DNA of 31,341 nt from an uncultured bacterium (GCA_902464375.1 CABQIM010000009.1:1-31341); one strand, 5' to 3'; shown: positions 7,510 through 15,642, numbered from the stretch's first letter. A program made the numbers and translations. The notes: generated from the letters alone by a model not told the origin.

Positions 7510-7545
7510 CTATATTTAAAGGATTACAAACAAGTTTAAATATAG
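7510..7545. promoter_or_regulatory. 11-bp perfect inverted repeat upstream of motA
   Basis: ctatatttaaa (7510-7520) is exactly complementary to tttaaatatag (7535-7545), 14 bases apart, ending 39 bases before the motA ATG. It may be an operator, or the end of the uppP-deoC transcript. A sigma-28-type flagellar promoter (TAAA and GCCGATAA elements) was not seen here. Confidence 0.35.
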
Positions 7546-7584
7546 TTTAATATATTCAGAATAGTATACAATTCGGAGATAATT

Positions 7585-8355
7585 ATGGATATATTTGCAG
7601 TCATAGGGATGTTCCTTGGGATTGGGTTCATTCTTACCGGTCAGGCTATGGAAGGTGGTAATATAGGTCAGCTGTTGCAGATTACAGCTGCATTTATTGT
7701 ACTTGGTGGTACGACCGGTGCAATTGTATTAAGCTTCCCGCCTAAAATATTGATGTCTGCAATAAAGATTCTTAAAGATGTTTTTATGCCACCGAAATGT
7801 GATTTTAATGCATTGATTACGGAAATTGGCGGATTTGCAACAAAAGCAAGAAAAGAAGGTATTATTTCTTTGGAAAAAGAAGCTAATAATGCATCTGACA
7901 AACTTCTTACTTTGGGTTTGGGTGCTGTTGCCGATGGTACAGACCCGACTCTGGTTAGAGAAATGATGGAAAACCAGATTGAACAATTGGAAAACTATGT
8001 TCACAACGCAGCGAAAGTTTTTGAATCATTTGGTGGTTATTCTCCAACTTTGGGTATCATTGGTGCGGTACTTGGTTTGATTCAAGTTATGCAGAACTTG
8101 TCTGATCCGTCTAAGTTAGGTGCAGGTATTGCAGTTGCTTTCGTTGCAACAATTTATGGTTTGTTCGCTGCAAACCTTGTAATGATTCCTTTGGGAACTC
8201 GTGTTAAGTTTATTTATCAAGATGTTATGTTATATAAAAATATGATTCTAGAAGGTGTTTTATCAATCCAAGCTGGCGAAAGCCCTGTTTTGATTGAAAG
8301 AAAATTGCGTTCATTTATTTTGGAAGAAGCTAAGGAAGAACAAGGTAATGGCTAG
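7585..8355 (+). CDS. motA: Flagellar motor stator protein MotA
   Basis: A 256-residue MotA. With MotB it forms the inner-membrane ion channel that powers flagellar rotation. Transmembrane helices lie near residues 3-19, 31-51, 152-171 and 183-203. The large cytoplasmic loop carries the rotor-contacting charges in ARKEGIISLEKE (R89 and E98 in the usual positions). SPTLGIIGAVLGL contains the conserved P154 of TM3, and GAGIAVAFVATIYGL is the TM4 signature. CGGAGA precedes the ATG. It overlaps motB by 8 bases. The sequence does not let me separate proton from sodium use with confidence. Confidence 0.95.
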   Translation: MDIFAVIGMFLGIGFILTGQAMEGGNIGQLLQITAAFIVLGGTTGAIVLSFPPKILMSAIKILKDVFMPPKCDFNALITEIGGFATKARKEGIISLEKEANNASDKLLTLGLGAVADGTDPTLVREMMENQIEQLENYVHNAAKVFESFGGYSPTLGIIGAVLGLIQVMQNLSDPSKLGAGIAVAFVATIYGLFAANLVMIPLGTRVKFIYQDVMLYKNMILEGVLSIQAGESPVLIERKLRSFILEEAKEEQGNG

Positions 8356-9421
8356 AAAAAAGAGAGCTGAAGAACCTGAAAACCTAGAGCGTTGGCTCGT
8401 TTCATATGGTGATTTTATCACTCTGCTTTTTGCTACGTTCGTAGTATTATATGCTCTTGCCCAAGTTGATGCCAGTGATTTTGCTAAACTTGAAGAATCT
8501 TTGAAAAACGCTTTTTCTCAAAATACTCTTTTAGATGGTCAACAATCAATTATGGATGGAAGCGATTCTATATTTGATCAGCAACAAGCAAATTCTTTTA
8601 TCCCAAGCCTAATGCTAGAGTACATTAGCCCAAAATATGAAGAAGAGTCTTTTAGAGAGATTGATGAAACGATTATGGAGATGACAAAGCTTGGAGAGTT
8701 GGACGGAATTTCTTCTAAGATGACTGATAAAGGACTTTTGCTAACATTTGATGACAAATATCTTTTTGCTCCTGGGTCTGCTAATATTGACGGTGAAGCT
8801 AAAAAACTTTTGGATAAAGTTGGAGTTTTGATTTGCAAAAAATTTGTATTACATTCTATGAGAGTAGAAGGTCATACAGATAGCACACCGATTAATTCAT
8901 TTGTTTATCCTTCTAATTGGGAATTGTCAGCCGCAAGAGCTTCTTCAGTTGTAAGATATATGATTACAAGGTTTAAGTTCTCACCAAGTTTATTTTCTGC
9001 AATCGGATATGCAGATACAAGACCTTTAGAAAATGCAATTTCACCAAAGGATCCTGCAAATAGAAGAGTAGAAATACTTATTATGAAAAACAAGTATAGA
9101 CGTGATTTTGAAACAAGTAACGATAATACAATGAAGCTTACAAAAGCTGAACAGGAAGCTATTCAGAAACAGAGAGAGCAGATTATTTCTAAGATAGAGG
9201 GTGATGCAATTTCTCCTGCGGCAAAAAAATTGTTGGAAGAAAACCAACAAAGGATTGAAAAGCAGAAGAGTGAAAAACTTTCTAAAAAGAATATGGAATT
9301 ATATGTAAATCTTGATAAAGAGAATGCGCAGAATGGTGACGATGTAGAAATGCCTGCGGTGGAGAAACGTGTTATTCGCTTGAATTCAAGTATTCCGGAA
9401 GATGAGGACTTTGGCTTATGA
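8348..9421 (+). CDS. motB: Flagellar motor stator protein MotB with long C-terminal tail
   Basis: A 357-residue MotB starting at ATG 8348 inside the motA end; an upstream in-frame ATG at 8294 would add residues that merely overlap motA. Residues 16-40 form the single transmembrane helix with the ion-binding Asp22 (SYGDFITLLFATFVVLYA). A plug and linker region follows, then an OmpA-like peptidoglycan-binding domain (about 130-246) with VEGHTDSTPI, NWELSAARASSV and DPANRRVEILI. Residues 247-357 are an extra, highly charged Lys/Glu/Gln-rich tail, probably coiled coil then disordered, not found in typical MotB. It overlaps the next gene by ATGA. Confidence 0.95.
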   Translation: MARKKRAEEPENLERWLVSYGDFITLLFATFVVLYALAQVDASDFAKLEESLKNAFSQNTLLDGQQSIMDGSDSIFDQQQANSFIPSLMLEYISPKYEEESFREIDETIMEMTKLGELDGISSKMTDKGLLLTFDDKYLFAPGSANIDGEAKKLLDKVGVLICKKFVLHSMRVEGHTDSTPINSFVYPSNWELSAARASSVVRYMITRFKFSPSLFSAIGYADTRPLENAISPKDPANRRVEILIMKNKYRRDFETSNDNTMKLTKAEQEAIQKQREQIISKIEGDAISPAAKKLLEENQQRIEKQKSEKLSKKNMELYVNLDKENAQNGDDVEMPAVEKRVIRLNSSIPEDEDFGL

Positions 9422-10023
9422 TACAGTATGCGGTAGGAATGTCACTTGGTCCATCTTCTTCGGTTGAAACCGGTGTTGCAGTAAGAGAGATTGCGACGGG
9501 CAAACTTATTTATGTCGATAAGTTGTTTTCAATGAATGATGTACAGTTCTTTTTTGAAAATTATCCATCAATAAAAAATTCTGCATTTTGTATATCTTTG
9601 CCTTGGGATAATACAATGATGGAAGGCAAATGGAGAGTCCTCTCTAAACCGTATCAGCTGATTCATTCTAAAGAGGAAGAGTTTATAAACAAAGATAATT
9701 GGATGCAAAGATTTTCAACCAGAGGGTGTGAATTATTTTCCAATTTGAAAAATAATGGTGCTGATATTTTTAGATTTGAAGTCTATTTAACACGACAAAA
9801 ATTTAACCTTTACTCTAATTTTAAAGAGCGTTCTTCTGCAGATTGCAAATTTTTACAATCAACTTTGAGATATGAATTCGGTTTTGACAATTTGCCGACA
9901 AATATGATGCCGGTTGCACAGTTGGAAGCAATTGTCGGCTGTTTGCTTTGTGAAGAAAAATTAAAAGACAATACGCATAATATTTTTGATTTTCGTGGAT
10001 TGGAAGTTGTTAATTTGAAGTGA
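9418..10023 (+). CDS. Unknown protein coupled to motAB, possibly RNase H-fold (DUF429-like)
   Basis: A 201-residue soluble protein that I cannot assign securely. It begins MIQYAVGMSLGPSSSVETGVAV, a beta hairpin with a glycine-rich turn like the first strands of RNase H/actin-like folds. AFCISLPWD in the middle resembles the second core strand. RGCELFSNLKNNGADIFRFEVYLTRQKF followed by a late helix VAQLEAIVGCLLCEEKL resembles the order of elements in DUF429-type predicted nucleases, but several expected acidic residues are absent or moved. Its start overlaps the motB stop (ATGA), so translation is probably coupled to the stator genes. The fold is inference; the function is unknown. Confidence 0.6.
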   Translation: MIQYAVGMSLGPSSSVETGVAVREIATGKLIYVDKLFSMNDVQFFFENYPSIKNSAFCISLPWDNTMMEGKWRVLSKPYQLIHSKEEEFINKDNWMQRFSTRGCELFSNLKNNGADIFRFEVYLTRQKFNLYSNFKERSSADCKFLQSTLRYEFGFDNLPTNMMPVAQLEAIVGCLLCEEKLKDNTHNIFDFRGLEVVNLK

Positions 10024-10046
10024 TAATTACTGAAAGGTATAGCATT

Positions 10047-10132
10047 TTACCCTCGCCCCTTGTGGGAGAGGGATAGTTTTTCAAGCTGAAAGCCTTTTGG
10101 CTTGAAGCTTAGAAAAACAGGGTGAGGGGTAA
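10047..10132. repeat. Palindromic intergenic element (ACCCTCGCCCC...GGTGAGGGGT type)
   Basis: An 86-base imperfect palindrome. Outer arms are ttaccctcgcc and ggtgaggggtaa; middle arms gtttttcaagct and agcttagaaaaac; a small inner hairpin aagcc/ggctt sits at the tip. It follows the motAB-associated gene by 23 bases and could end that transcript. Its CCCTC/GAGGG core is shared with the element at 15750-15832, suggesting a dispersed family. Confidence 0.65.
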
Positions 10133-10257
10133 TACGATTATCTTATTTATTTTATTCAAAACTTGTAAATATTTGTAAACATACTTCCGAAATAACGCAA
10201 GTTTTTCTATTCACATGCTTTAATAAAACAGATACATGTGTTGAAAGGATGTAGAAT

Positions 10258-11769
10258 ATGGTTCAATCAATTGATAATGGATTCAATAGAGCAAATTATA
10301 GCGCAGTAAAAATTAATATTAACAAGCCGGAAGTTTTTGCAAACGGTGCAAATAACCAGAATCCGACAATTACAAATCCGATGAACGTAAACGGTAATAA
10401 TGCTGATTTAAATGCTGTAAATATTAATATTGATAATCCAACAGTTCATGCAGAACCGGTGCAACCGATATATGATTATCCTCAAGCACAAATGCCAATG
10501 ACTTATGATATGGCTCAAATTAACAAAGTCCCACTTCCACAAGGATTTAATTTGGCATACCATACTACAAATGTGATTTTACCAAAGATGGAAAATGAAT
10601 TGGAAGTAGAAGGTAAAGATTTTGAACCTGTAGATGATTCGAAAACGCCTGATGAACAAAAGGTTGAAACTCCAAATGTTCCTGAACCGAACTACACTAC
10701 AACAGAAGCTGAAAAAGGAGTCAATATAGGTGCGGAAGAAACACTTCCGACTAGTGAGAATGTTGAAAAAGGTGTAAATGTAAAAGCGGAAGATACAGTT
10801 CCGGCTGGTGAGAATAGTGAAAAAACCGAAAACGCAGGTGCGGAAGAAGTAATTCCCACTAATGGCGAAGTGAAAGAAGAAGCGGCAGAAAATGATGTTG
10901 ATGTAGAAGATGTTCCGGAAGAAGTTGAAGAAACAGAAACTACGAATGAAGCAGAGGAAGCAGAAGAAGCTCCTGCGGTAGCGGAAGATGACAAAAAAGA
11001 TGCTGACAAAATTAATGATGATGTTAAGGTAATGGATAATGAAGTCAAAGAAATTGAAAAGAAAAGACCGGAAATTATTCCTGGGGAAGAAATTAAACCG
11101 GATGTAGATATTCCGCTTGTGATTTCTAATTTGACGAACGCAGATTATGATGTTCAGGCTCAACAGATGGAAGAAATCGCAAGAATTTCTATGGACAATC
11201 CTGAAAATGCAGTACCTTATATTGTAAGAGATGTATTTGCGACTTTGATTGATATAACTAAGGCAGATACTTCTGAATTAGCCTCTCCAACAGAAGCACA
11301 GGTACAGGCAAGAAAGAAAGTAATTGCAAATTATTTGGTAATGGAAAATGCTAAGGGTGATAAGAATGTAAAATTACCTTACGAATTATCAGATGCAGAA
11401 ATAGAACTTGCAAACCAAATTTCTCCAATGGAACAAGCTGAAAGAAATAAAGAATATGCAATGTATACAATGTCTGTTTTGGCAAAGATTTATACTGACG
11501 AAGTAGAAAAACAAACAGGTAATATTGTGCCAATGACAGATTTACCGGGGACTTCTGCAATAGTTGATGCTTTGAGATACAATCCAAACCCAGAAGTAAA
11601 ATTGGCTGCAATTGATGCATTGAGCCACATTGAAAGACCGGAATACAAAGATGAGTTAACAACTTTGTTTACTTTGGCTCAAACTGATACAAATCCATTG
11701 GTTGCAATGGCAGCAACCAGAGCGATAGAACGTGCTGCACAGGATGATAATGCAGTAGCTGCTAACTAG
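10258..11769 (+). CDS. Acidic repeat protein with C-terminal HEAT-like region, unknown function
   Basis: A 503-residue soluble protein. Residues 1-110 are Asn/Pro-rich with two similar segments (VKININKPEVFANG and VNINIDNPTVHAEP). Residues 152-205 are three tandem 18-residue repeats of the type EKGVN-x-x-AE-[ED]-T-[LV]-P. Residues 206-280 are an extremely Glu/Asp/Val-rich, probably disordered linker. Residues 280-503 are helical, and 436-495 read as HEAT-like units (NPEVKLAAIDALSHI and NPLVAMAATRAIERAA). No signal peptide or membrane helix. It is 234 bases downstream of the stator-linked gene across a repeat element, so the operon link is uncertain. No catalytic motif is visible; a scaffold or interaction role is inferred. 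Confidence 0.75.
   Translation: MVQSIDNGFNRANYSAVKININKPEVFANGANNQNPTITNPMNVNGNNADLNAVNINIDNPTVHAEPVQPIYDYPQAQMPMTYDMAQINKVPLPQGFNLAYHTTNVILPKMENELEVEGKDFEPVDDSKTPDEQKVETPNVPEPNYTTTEAEKGVNIGAEETLPTSENVEKGVNVKAEDTVPAGENSEKTENAGAEEVIPTNGEVKEEAAENDVDVEDVPEEVEETETTNEAEEAEEAPAVAEDDKKDADKINDDVKVMDNEVKEIEKKRPEIIPGEEIKPDVDIPLVISNLTNADYDVQAQQMEEIARISMDNPENAVPYIVRDVFATLIDITKADTSELASPTEAQVQARKKVIANYLVMENAKGDKNVKLPYELSDAEIELANQISPMEQAERNKEYAMYTMSVLAKIYTDEVEKQTGNIVPMTDLPGTSAIVDALRYNPNPEVKLAAIDALSHIERPEYKDELTTLFTLAQTDTNPLVAMAATRAIERAAQDDNAVAAN
10711..10872 (+). repeat. Three in-frame 54-base coding repeats
   Basis: Three consecutive 18-codon units in the acidic protein begin EKGVNIGAE, EKGVNVKAE and EKTENAGAE, each ending in a Pro followed by a polar stretch. 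The DNA copies have diverged at many third positions, so the expansion is not recent. Confidence 0.75.
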
Positions 11770-11793
11770 GGTTTTAAAATTGAAAAATTGTAG

Positions 11794-11821
11794 GGTGGGA
11801 AAAGCGAGAGCGGTTCCCACC
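11794..11821. terminator. Bidirectional terminator between the acidic protein gene and rnc
   Basis: An 8-bp stem ggtgggaa/ttcccacc with a 12-base loop (aagcgagagcgg) lies between convergent genes. A T/A-rich stretch follows on the + side. The GGTGGGAA...TTCCCACC form is also that of a dispersed repeat. Confidence 0.6.
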
Positions 11822-11833
11822 TTTATAATTTTA

Positions 11834-12502
11834 TTATATAGCGCCGAGCTTTTTGCAAGCTTCTAAGGCGCAATTTTGTTGGGCTTCTTTTTTAGATTTT
11901 CCACGACCTTTGGCAATAATCTTTCTTTGCCACTCAACTTCAACCTCAAAAACAGGTTTGTGCGCAGGTCCTGTCACTCCGACAGTTCTATATACCGGTA
12001 TGGTTTTATCAATCCCTTGAGTGTATTGTTGCAAAATATCTTTCGCGTTATACTTTTCAAAATGCTTATCAACGTCTTCTGCATATTCCATTACATAATC
12101 ATTAATAAATTTTTCAATCTCTTTTTCTTTTCCACTCAAATAATACGCGCCAAGAACGGCTTCTAAAGAACAAGCAATATTGGATTCTCTTTTTCTTCCG
12201 CCTTGTCTTTCTTCTGACGGGCCGAGTTTGATTAATTTATCCAGACCAATTTTTATTGCTATTTGTGCCAAAATCGCATCTGATACCAGAATAGAACGAA
12301 TTTTTGAGAGTTCACCTTCCGGAGCGGTTGGATAAGCATGGTATAAAAGTTTTGAAGTGAATAATTTTAATACAGAATCGCCAAAAAACTCCAGACGCTC
12401 ATAATTTTCGAGTGAATCTATATTATTTTCCTGAGTATAAGATGGGTGAGTCAATGCTTTTTCTACAAGCTCGTTTGTTTCACCAAAGATTTCTTCTAGC
12501 AT
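11834..12502 (-). CDS. rnc: Ribonuclease III
   Basis: A 222-residue RNase III, which cleaves double-stranded RNA in rRNA maturation and mRNA processing. The catalytic domain has the signature NYERLEFFGDSVLKL (E38 and D42 as metal ligands) and the second acidic site in SNIACSLEAVLGAYYL. The C-terminal double-stranded RNA-binding domain (about 155-222) shows KPVFEVEVEWQ and GKGRGKSKKEAQQNCALEA. Length is normal. Its ATG lies 7 bases inside the end of cdsA, so it is translated from the same message. It is the last gene before the 11794-11821 hairpin. Confidence 0.97.
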   Translation of the reverse strand: MLEEIFGETNELVEKALTHPSYTQENNIDSLENYERLEFFGDSVLKLFTSKLLYHAYPTAPEGELSKIRSILVSDAILAQIAIKIGLDKLIKLGPSEERQGGRKRESNIACSLEAVLGAYYLSGKEKEIEKFINDYVMEYAEDVDKHFEKYNAKDILQQYTQGIDKTIPVYRTVGVTGPAHKPVFEVEVEWQRKIIAKGRGKSKKEAQQNCALEACKKLGAI

Positions 12503-13377
12503 GAGAAAATACCCTTAACGATATCAGAAAAATTATTTACTACGAACATGAACATATAATAATGTACTACAGGAATTGTTAAAATATAGCTGTCAGTTCT
12601 ATCTAAAAATCCACCGTGACCAGGGAGGATGTTACTTGAATCTTTAACTCCGGCATCACGTTTAATCATAGATTCGCACAAATCTCCGATTTGAGCAAAT
12701 GCGGCAATTAATAATCCTAAAATAATGCAATGATACCAAGGAATCATAAGCACTTGTCCGAATATAAAGCAGAAAATCATACAAGATAAAGTTCCGCCAA
12801 TAGAGCCTTCAATCGTTTTATTAGGGCTAATAACTTTTGATAATTTGTGTTTGCCGAAATAGCAGCCCATATAATAACACATAGAATCAGTTAAAATAAC
12901 AGCGAAAAATAACAATAAAGCGTATCCAGCACCTTCGGTGGTAACATTTGTTTTAATTAAACCTTCATATAACGGATGACTGCCCAAATCTCTTAAGAAT
13001 AATAGATGTAGTGGGAACCAGCCACAATATACGAATCCTAAAATTGTTGTTGCAACATTTGCTATGTAAGGTTGTTTGCCTTTAAATAACACAGACATAA
13101 AAGCCATGATTGAACAAGCTGTGAAAGCGAGTGCAACCATATCAAACCTGTTAAAATAAGCTAATGCTGCAAAAATAAAGCTTGATAGGATTATAATCCT
13201 TGAGCTTGGGCGAAAGCCTTTGTGCTCAAGGATTTTTACATATTCTTTCGATGCAAGTGTAACAATGATTAGCACTAAGCCAACTATCCAAAGTCCGCCT
13301 GCCATTATTGCAAATAATGCCGTAAATCCGAAGATTATACCTGTAATTAGTCTTGTTACACTTTTACTCAAATTCAT
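12496..13377 (-). CDS. cdsA: Phosphatidate cytidylyltransferase
   Basis: A 293-residue polytopic membrane enzyme making CDP-diacylglycerol from phosphatidate and CTP, the branch point of phospholipid synthesis. The C-terminal signature is complete: SMIKRDAGVKDSSNILPGHG followed by GFLDRTDS. SPNKTIEGSIGG is the other conserved cytosolic loop. About seven to eight hydrophobic segments are visible. Its ATG overlaps the frr stop by one base (TAATG), and its end overlaps rnc. The usual neighbour uppS, which commonly lies between frr and cdsA, is absent. Confidence 0.95.
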   Translation of the reverse strand: MNLSKSVTRLITGIIFGFTALFAIMAGGLWIVGLVLIIVTLASKEYVKILEHKGFRPSSRIIILSSFIFAALAYFNRFDMVALAFTACSIMAFMSVLFKGKQPYIANVATTILGFVYCGWFPLHLLFLRDLGSHPLYEGLIKTNVTTEGAGYALLLFFAVILTDSMCYYMGCYFGKHKLSKVISPNKTIEGSIGGTLSCMIFCFIFGQVLMIPWYHCIILGLLIAAFAQIGDLCESMIKRDAGVKDSSNILPGHGGFLDRTDSYILTIPVVHYYMFMFVVNNFSDIVKGIFSC

Positions 13378-13943
13378 TATACTGTCATAACCTCTTTTTC
13401 TTTTTCTACAACTAGAGAATCAATAATTCCAACATATTTATCAGTAAGTTTTTGAATCTTATCTTGATTGTCTTTTACTGCATCTTCAGGAAGATTTTCA
13501 TCTTTTTCAATTTTTTTCAAGCTATCAACCATATCACGTCTTACGTTACGGATTGCAACTTTAGTATCTTCACCATATTTCTTAACTTCTTTAGCAGTTT
13601 CTCTTCTTCTTTCTTCTGTCAAAGGTGGGAAGTTTAATCTAATGCAAGTGCCATCGTTGTTAGGCGCAACACCTAATTCTGCTTTAATGATAGCTTTTTC
13701 TAATTCTTTCATGATGCTTTTGTCAAAAGGAGTAATTACAAGTGTAACACCTTCGCTAACGCTAACTTGTGCCATTTGTCTGATTGGAGTAGGTGCACCA
13801 TAATAATCTACGATAACTTTATCCAAAACTGCAGGATTAGCACGACCGGTACGAACAGAGCCAAATTCTCTCTTCATCTGAGCGATAGCCTTTTCCATTT
13901 TTTCCTCTCCGAATAAATACATTTCTTCAAGAGCTTCTGACAT
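13377..13943 (-). CDS. frr: Ribosome recycling factor
   Basis: A 188-residue ribosome recycling factor, which with EF-G splits post-termination ribosomes. Conserved stretches are GSVRTGRANPAVLDKV, VDYYGAPTPIRQMAQV, RLNFPPLTEERRRE and RNVRRDMVDSLKK, covering the hinge and both domains. Length is normal. GGAGAAAAT precedes the ATG. It stands between pyrH and cdsA in the order common to many bacteria, and is joined to cdsA by a TAATG overlap. Confidence 0.98.
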   Translation of the reverse strand: MSEALEEMYLFGEEKMEKAIAQMKREFGSVRTGRANPAVLDKVIVDYYGAPTPIRQMAQVSVSEGVTLVITPFDKSIMKELEKAIIKAELGVAPNNDGTCIRLNFPPLTEERRRETAKEVKKYGEDTKVAIRNVRRDMVDSLKKIEKDENLPEDAVKDNQDKIQKLTDKYVGIIDSLVVEKEKEVMTV

Positions 13944-13982
13944 AATTTTCTCCTTTTTATTAAATTATTGTTTACTATATTT

Positions 13983-14033
13983 TTATTGTTGTTGGGCCGA
14001 AATCTCAACCTGCTAAAATCCCAACCTACGAAT
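13983..14033. repeat. TTGTTGGGC...CCCAACCTAC-type repeat remnant between pyrH and frr
   Basis: ttgttgttgggccgaaatct, then caacctgctaaaatcccaac and ctacg. It contains the half-sites TTGTTGGGC and CCCAACCTAC, also found as a clean hairpin at 28158-28176, and appears to be a longer, decayed copy. It sits inside the pyrH-frr operon, so it is transcribed. Confidence 0.5.
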
Positions 14034-14051
14034 TAAACACTCAAAGCTTGC

Positions 14052-14768
14052 TTAACTTACATAAGTTCCGACAGCTTCGCCATTCATAATTTTATTCAAG
14101 CTGCCTTTTGCTTTGAAATCAAATACGATTATCGGAATCTTGTTTTGCTTACATAAAGCACAAGCAGAAGTGTCCATTACTTTTAATTCATTTTTAATAA
14201 TGTCGTCATATGACATTGTGTCAATTTTCTTAGCGTTTGGATTTGTTCTCGGATCGTCATTGTAAACTCCGTCAACGCCGTTTTTAGCCATCAACATAAC
14301 TTCTGCATCAATTTCAGAAGCTCTAAGTGCTGATGCTGTATCCGTTGTGAAGAATGGGTTTCCTGTTCCGGCTGCGAATATAACAACTCTGCCTTTTTCC
14401 AAATGTCTGATTGCTCTATGGCGAACATAAGGTTCCGCAATCTGGTTCATTGCAATAGCTGTTTGGACTCTACATTCAACACCAATCTTTTTCAAAGCAC
14501 ATTGAAGAGCTACAGCGTTCATAACAGTTGCAAGCATTCCTACATAATCTCCAGAAGCTTGATCCATACCAAGTTTTGCGCTGTTTTTCATTCCGCGGAA
14601 AATGTTTCCGCCGCCTACAACGACTGCAACTTCAACACCTTTGTCGTAAATTGACTTAATTTCATTGGCTATCATTTCAACAGGTTCATAATCAATACCG
14701 AATTGCTGATTTCCAAGCAATGCTTCCCCGCTGATTTTTAATAACACACGTTTATACTTTGTACCCAT
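14052..14768 (-). CDS. pyrH: UMP kinase
   Basis: A 238-residue bacterial UMP kinase of the amino acid kinase superfamily, making UDP from UMP. Visible motifs: RVLLKISGEALLG at the N-terminus, VVGGGNIFRG for phosphate binding, GTGNPFFTTDTASALRASEI for UMP, and KNGVDGVYNDDPR for ATP. Length is normal. It is followed by frr about 110 bases downstream, across a repeat remnant. The start has GAGAGGT upstream and a good promoter lies at 14793-14821. The translation factor gene tsf, often just before pyrH, is absent here; surE precedes it instead. Confidence 0.98.
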   Translation of the reverse strand: MGTKYKRVLLKISGEALLGNQQFGIDYEPVEMIANEIKSIYDKGVEVAVVVGGGNIFRGMKNSAKLGMDQASGDYVGMLATVMNAVALQCALKKIGVECRVQTAIAMNQIAEPYVRHRAIRHLEKGRVVIFAAGTGNPFFTTDTASALRASEIDAEVMLMAKNGVDGVYNDDPRTNPNAKKIDTMSYDDIIKNELKVMDTSACALCKQNKIPIIVFDFKAKGSLNKIMNGEAVGTYVS

Positions 14769-14792
14769 TAGTTACCTCTCATTATTACACTT

Positions 14793-14821
14793 ATAGTATT
14801 AAAAAAGTGCGAAAATGTAAA
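14793..14821 (-). promoter_or_regulatory. Promoter of the pyrH-frr-cdsA-rnc operon
   Basis: On the - strand TTTACA, a 17-base spacer, then TACTAT lie about 25-50 bases upstream of the pyrH ATG, immediately after the end of surE. Spacing is ideal. Confidence 0.65.
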
Positions 14822-14850
14822 GCATATTGCCTGACAAAATCGCATTTTTA

Positions 14851-15642
14851 TTAAAACCAGTTACACATATCTTCTTGGCAAAGAGAACTTTCCAAGTCTT
14901 GCATAATGTTTAATCTGGTCATTTCATACGTAACAGGTGTTATTGAAATCTTGTTATTTCTAACGGCAGCAATATCAGTGGCTGCATCTTCCGGTTCGTT
15001 AATCAATTCGCCAGCCATCCAGTAATAAACTTTTCCTCTTGGGTCAACTCGGCGTTCATATGCGTCTGTAAACATTCTGCTACCGAGCTCCGTGATTGCA
15101 ATTCCTGCAATATCCTCTTTATCCAGCCCGGGGATGTTTATATTTAAAATTGTTTTAGGAGGAATTTTATATTTATCCAAACGATTTAGTAATTGTGCAA
15201 CAAATGCAGCAGCGAAGTGAAAATCTTCGTATTCATTTCTTAGACTAGCTAAAGAGGTGGCAATACTCGGATAACCCATCATTGCGCCTTCCATTGCACA
15301 GCTAACCGTTCCTGAATAAAGAATATCGGCGCCCAAATTCGGTCCGTGATTAATTCCAGAAATTACTAAGTCAGGTAGTTCATCTTTTGATAAAATCGCA
15401 TTAATCGCAAGCTTTACACAGTCCCCAGGGGTTCCGGTTGTCATCCAACAACGTTTAGAGCCGTACTTTGCATCGACTTCTTCAACTCTTAATGGAGTAT
15501 GAAGAGTTAGAGAATGCCCAGCGGCACTTCTTTCTCTATCGGGAGCTACTACATAAACATCGTGTGATGGTGCAAGTGCTTCGATTAGTGCACGGATACC
15601 ATTTGCCAAAATTCCATCGTCATTAGAAATGAGTATTTTCAT
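14851..15642 (-). CDS. surE: 5'/3'-nucleotidase SurE
   Basis: A 263-residue SurE, a metal-dependent nucleoside monophosphate phosphatase linked to stationary-phase survival. The N-terminal metal site ISNDDG (D8, D9) is followed by VVAPDRERSAAGHSLT, SGINHGPNLGADILYSGTVS with the conserved Asn and Ser, and AMMGYPSIATSL. Length is typical. GGGAGCAAA precedes the ATG. A TATAAT element occurs about 30 bases further upstream on the - strand without a convincing -35. The gene is separated from pyrH by 82 bases containing the pyrH promoter. Confidence 0.96.
   Translation of the reverse strand: MKILISNDDGILANGIRALIEALAPSHDVYVVAPDRERSAAGHSLTLHTPLRVEEVDAKYGSKRCWMTTGTPGDCVKLAINAILSKDELPDLVISGINHGPNLGADILYSGTVSCAMEGAMMGYPSIATSLASLRNEYEDFHFAAAFVAQLLNRLDKYKIPPKTILNINIPGLDKEDIAGIAITELGSRMFTDAYERRVDPRGKVYYWMAGELINEPEDAATDIAAVRNNKISITPVTYEMTRLNIMQDLESSLCQEDMCNWF

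Noticed and set aside
8294..8347. In-frame upstream start for motB
   Set aside because: It would add 18 residues translated from motA sequence; ATG 8348 gives the normal MotB N-terminus just before the transmembrane helix.
10579..11163. 194-residue open frame on the - strand inside the acidic protein gene
   Set aside because: It is the complement of Glu/Asp/Val-rich codons, giving a low-complexity Phe/Ile/Arg/Asn-rich product with no start signal; it is a shadow frame.
13468..13803. 111-residue open frame antisense to frr
   Set aside because: It is Ser/Leu-rich low complexity opposite a highly conserved gene, with no ribosome site.
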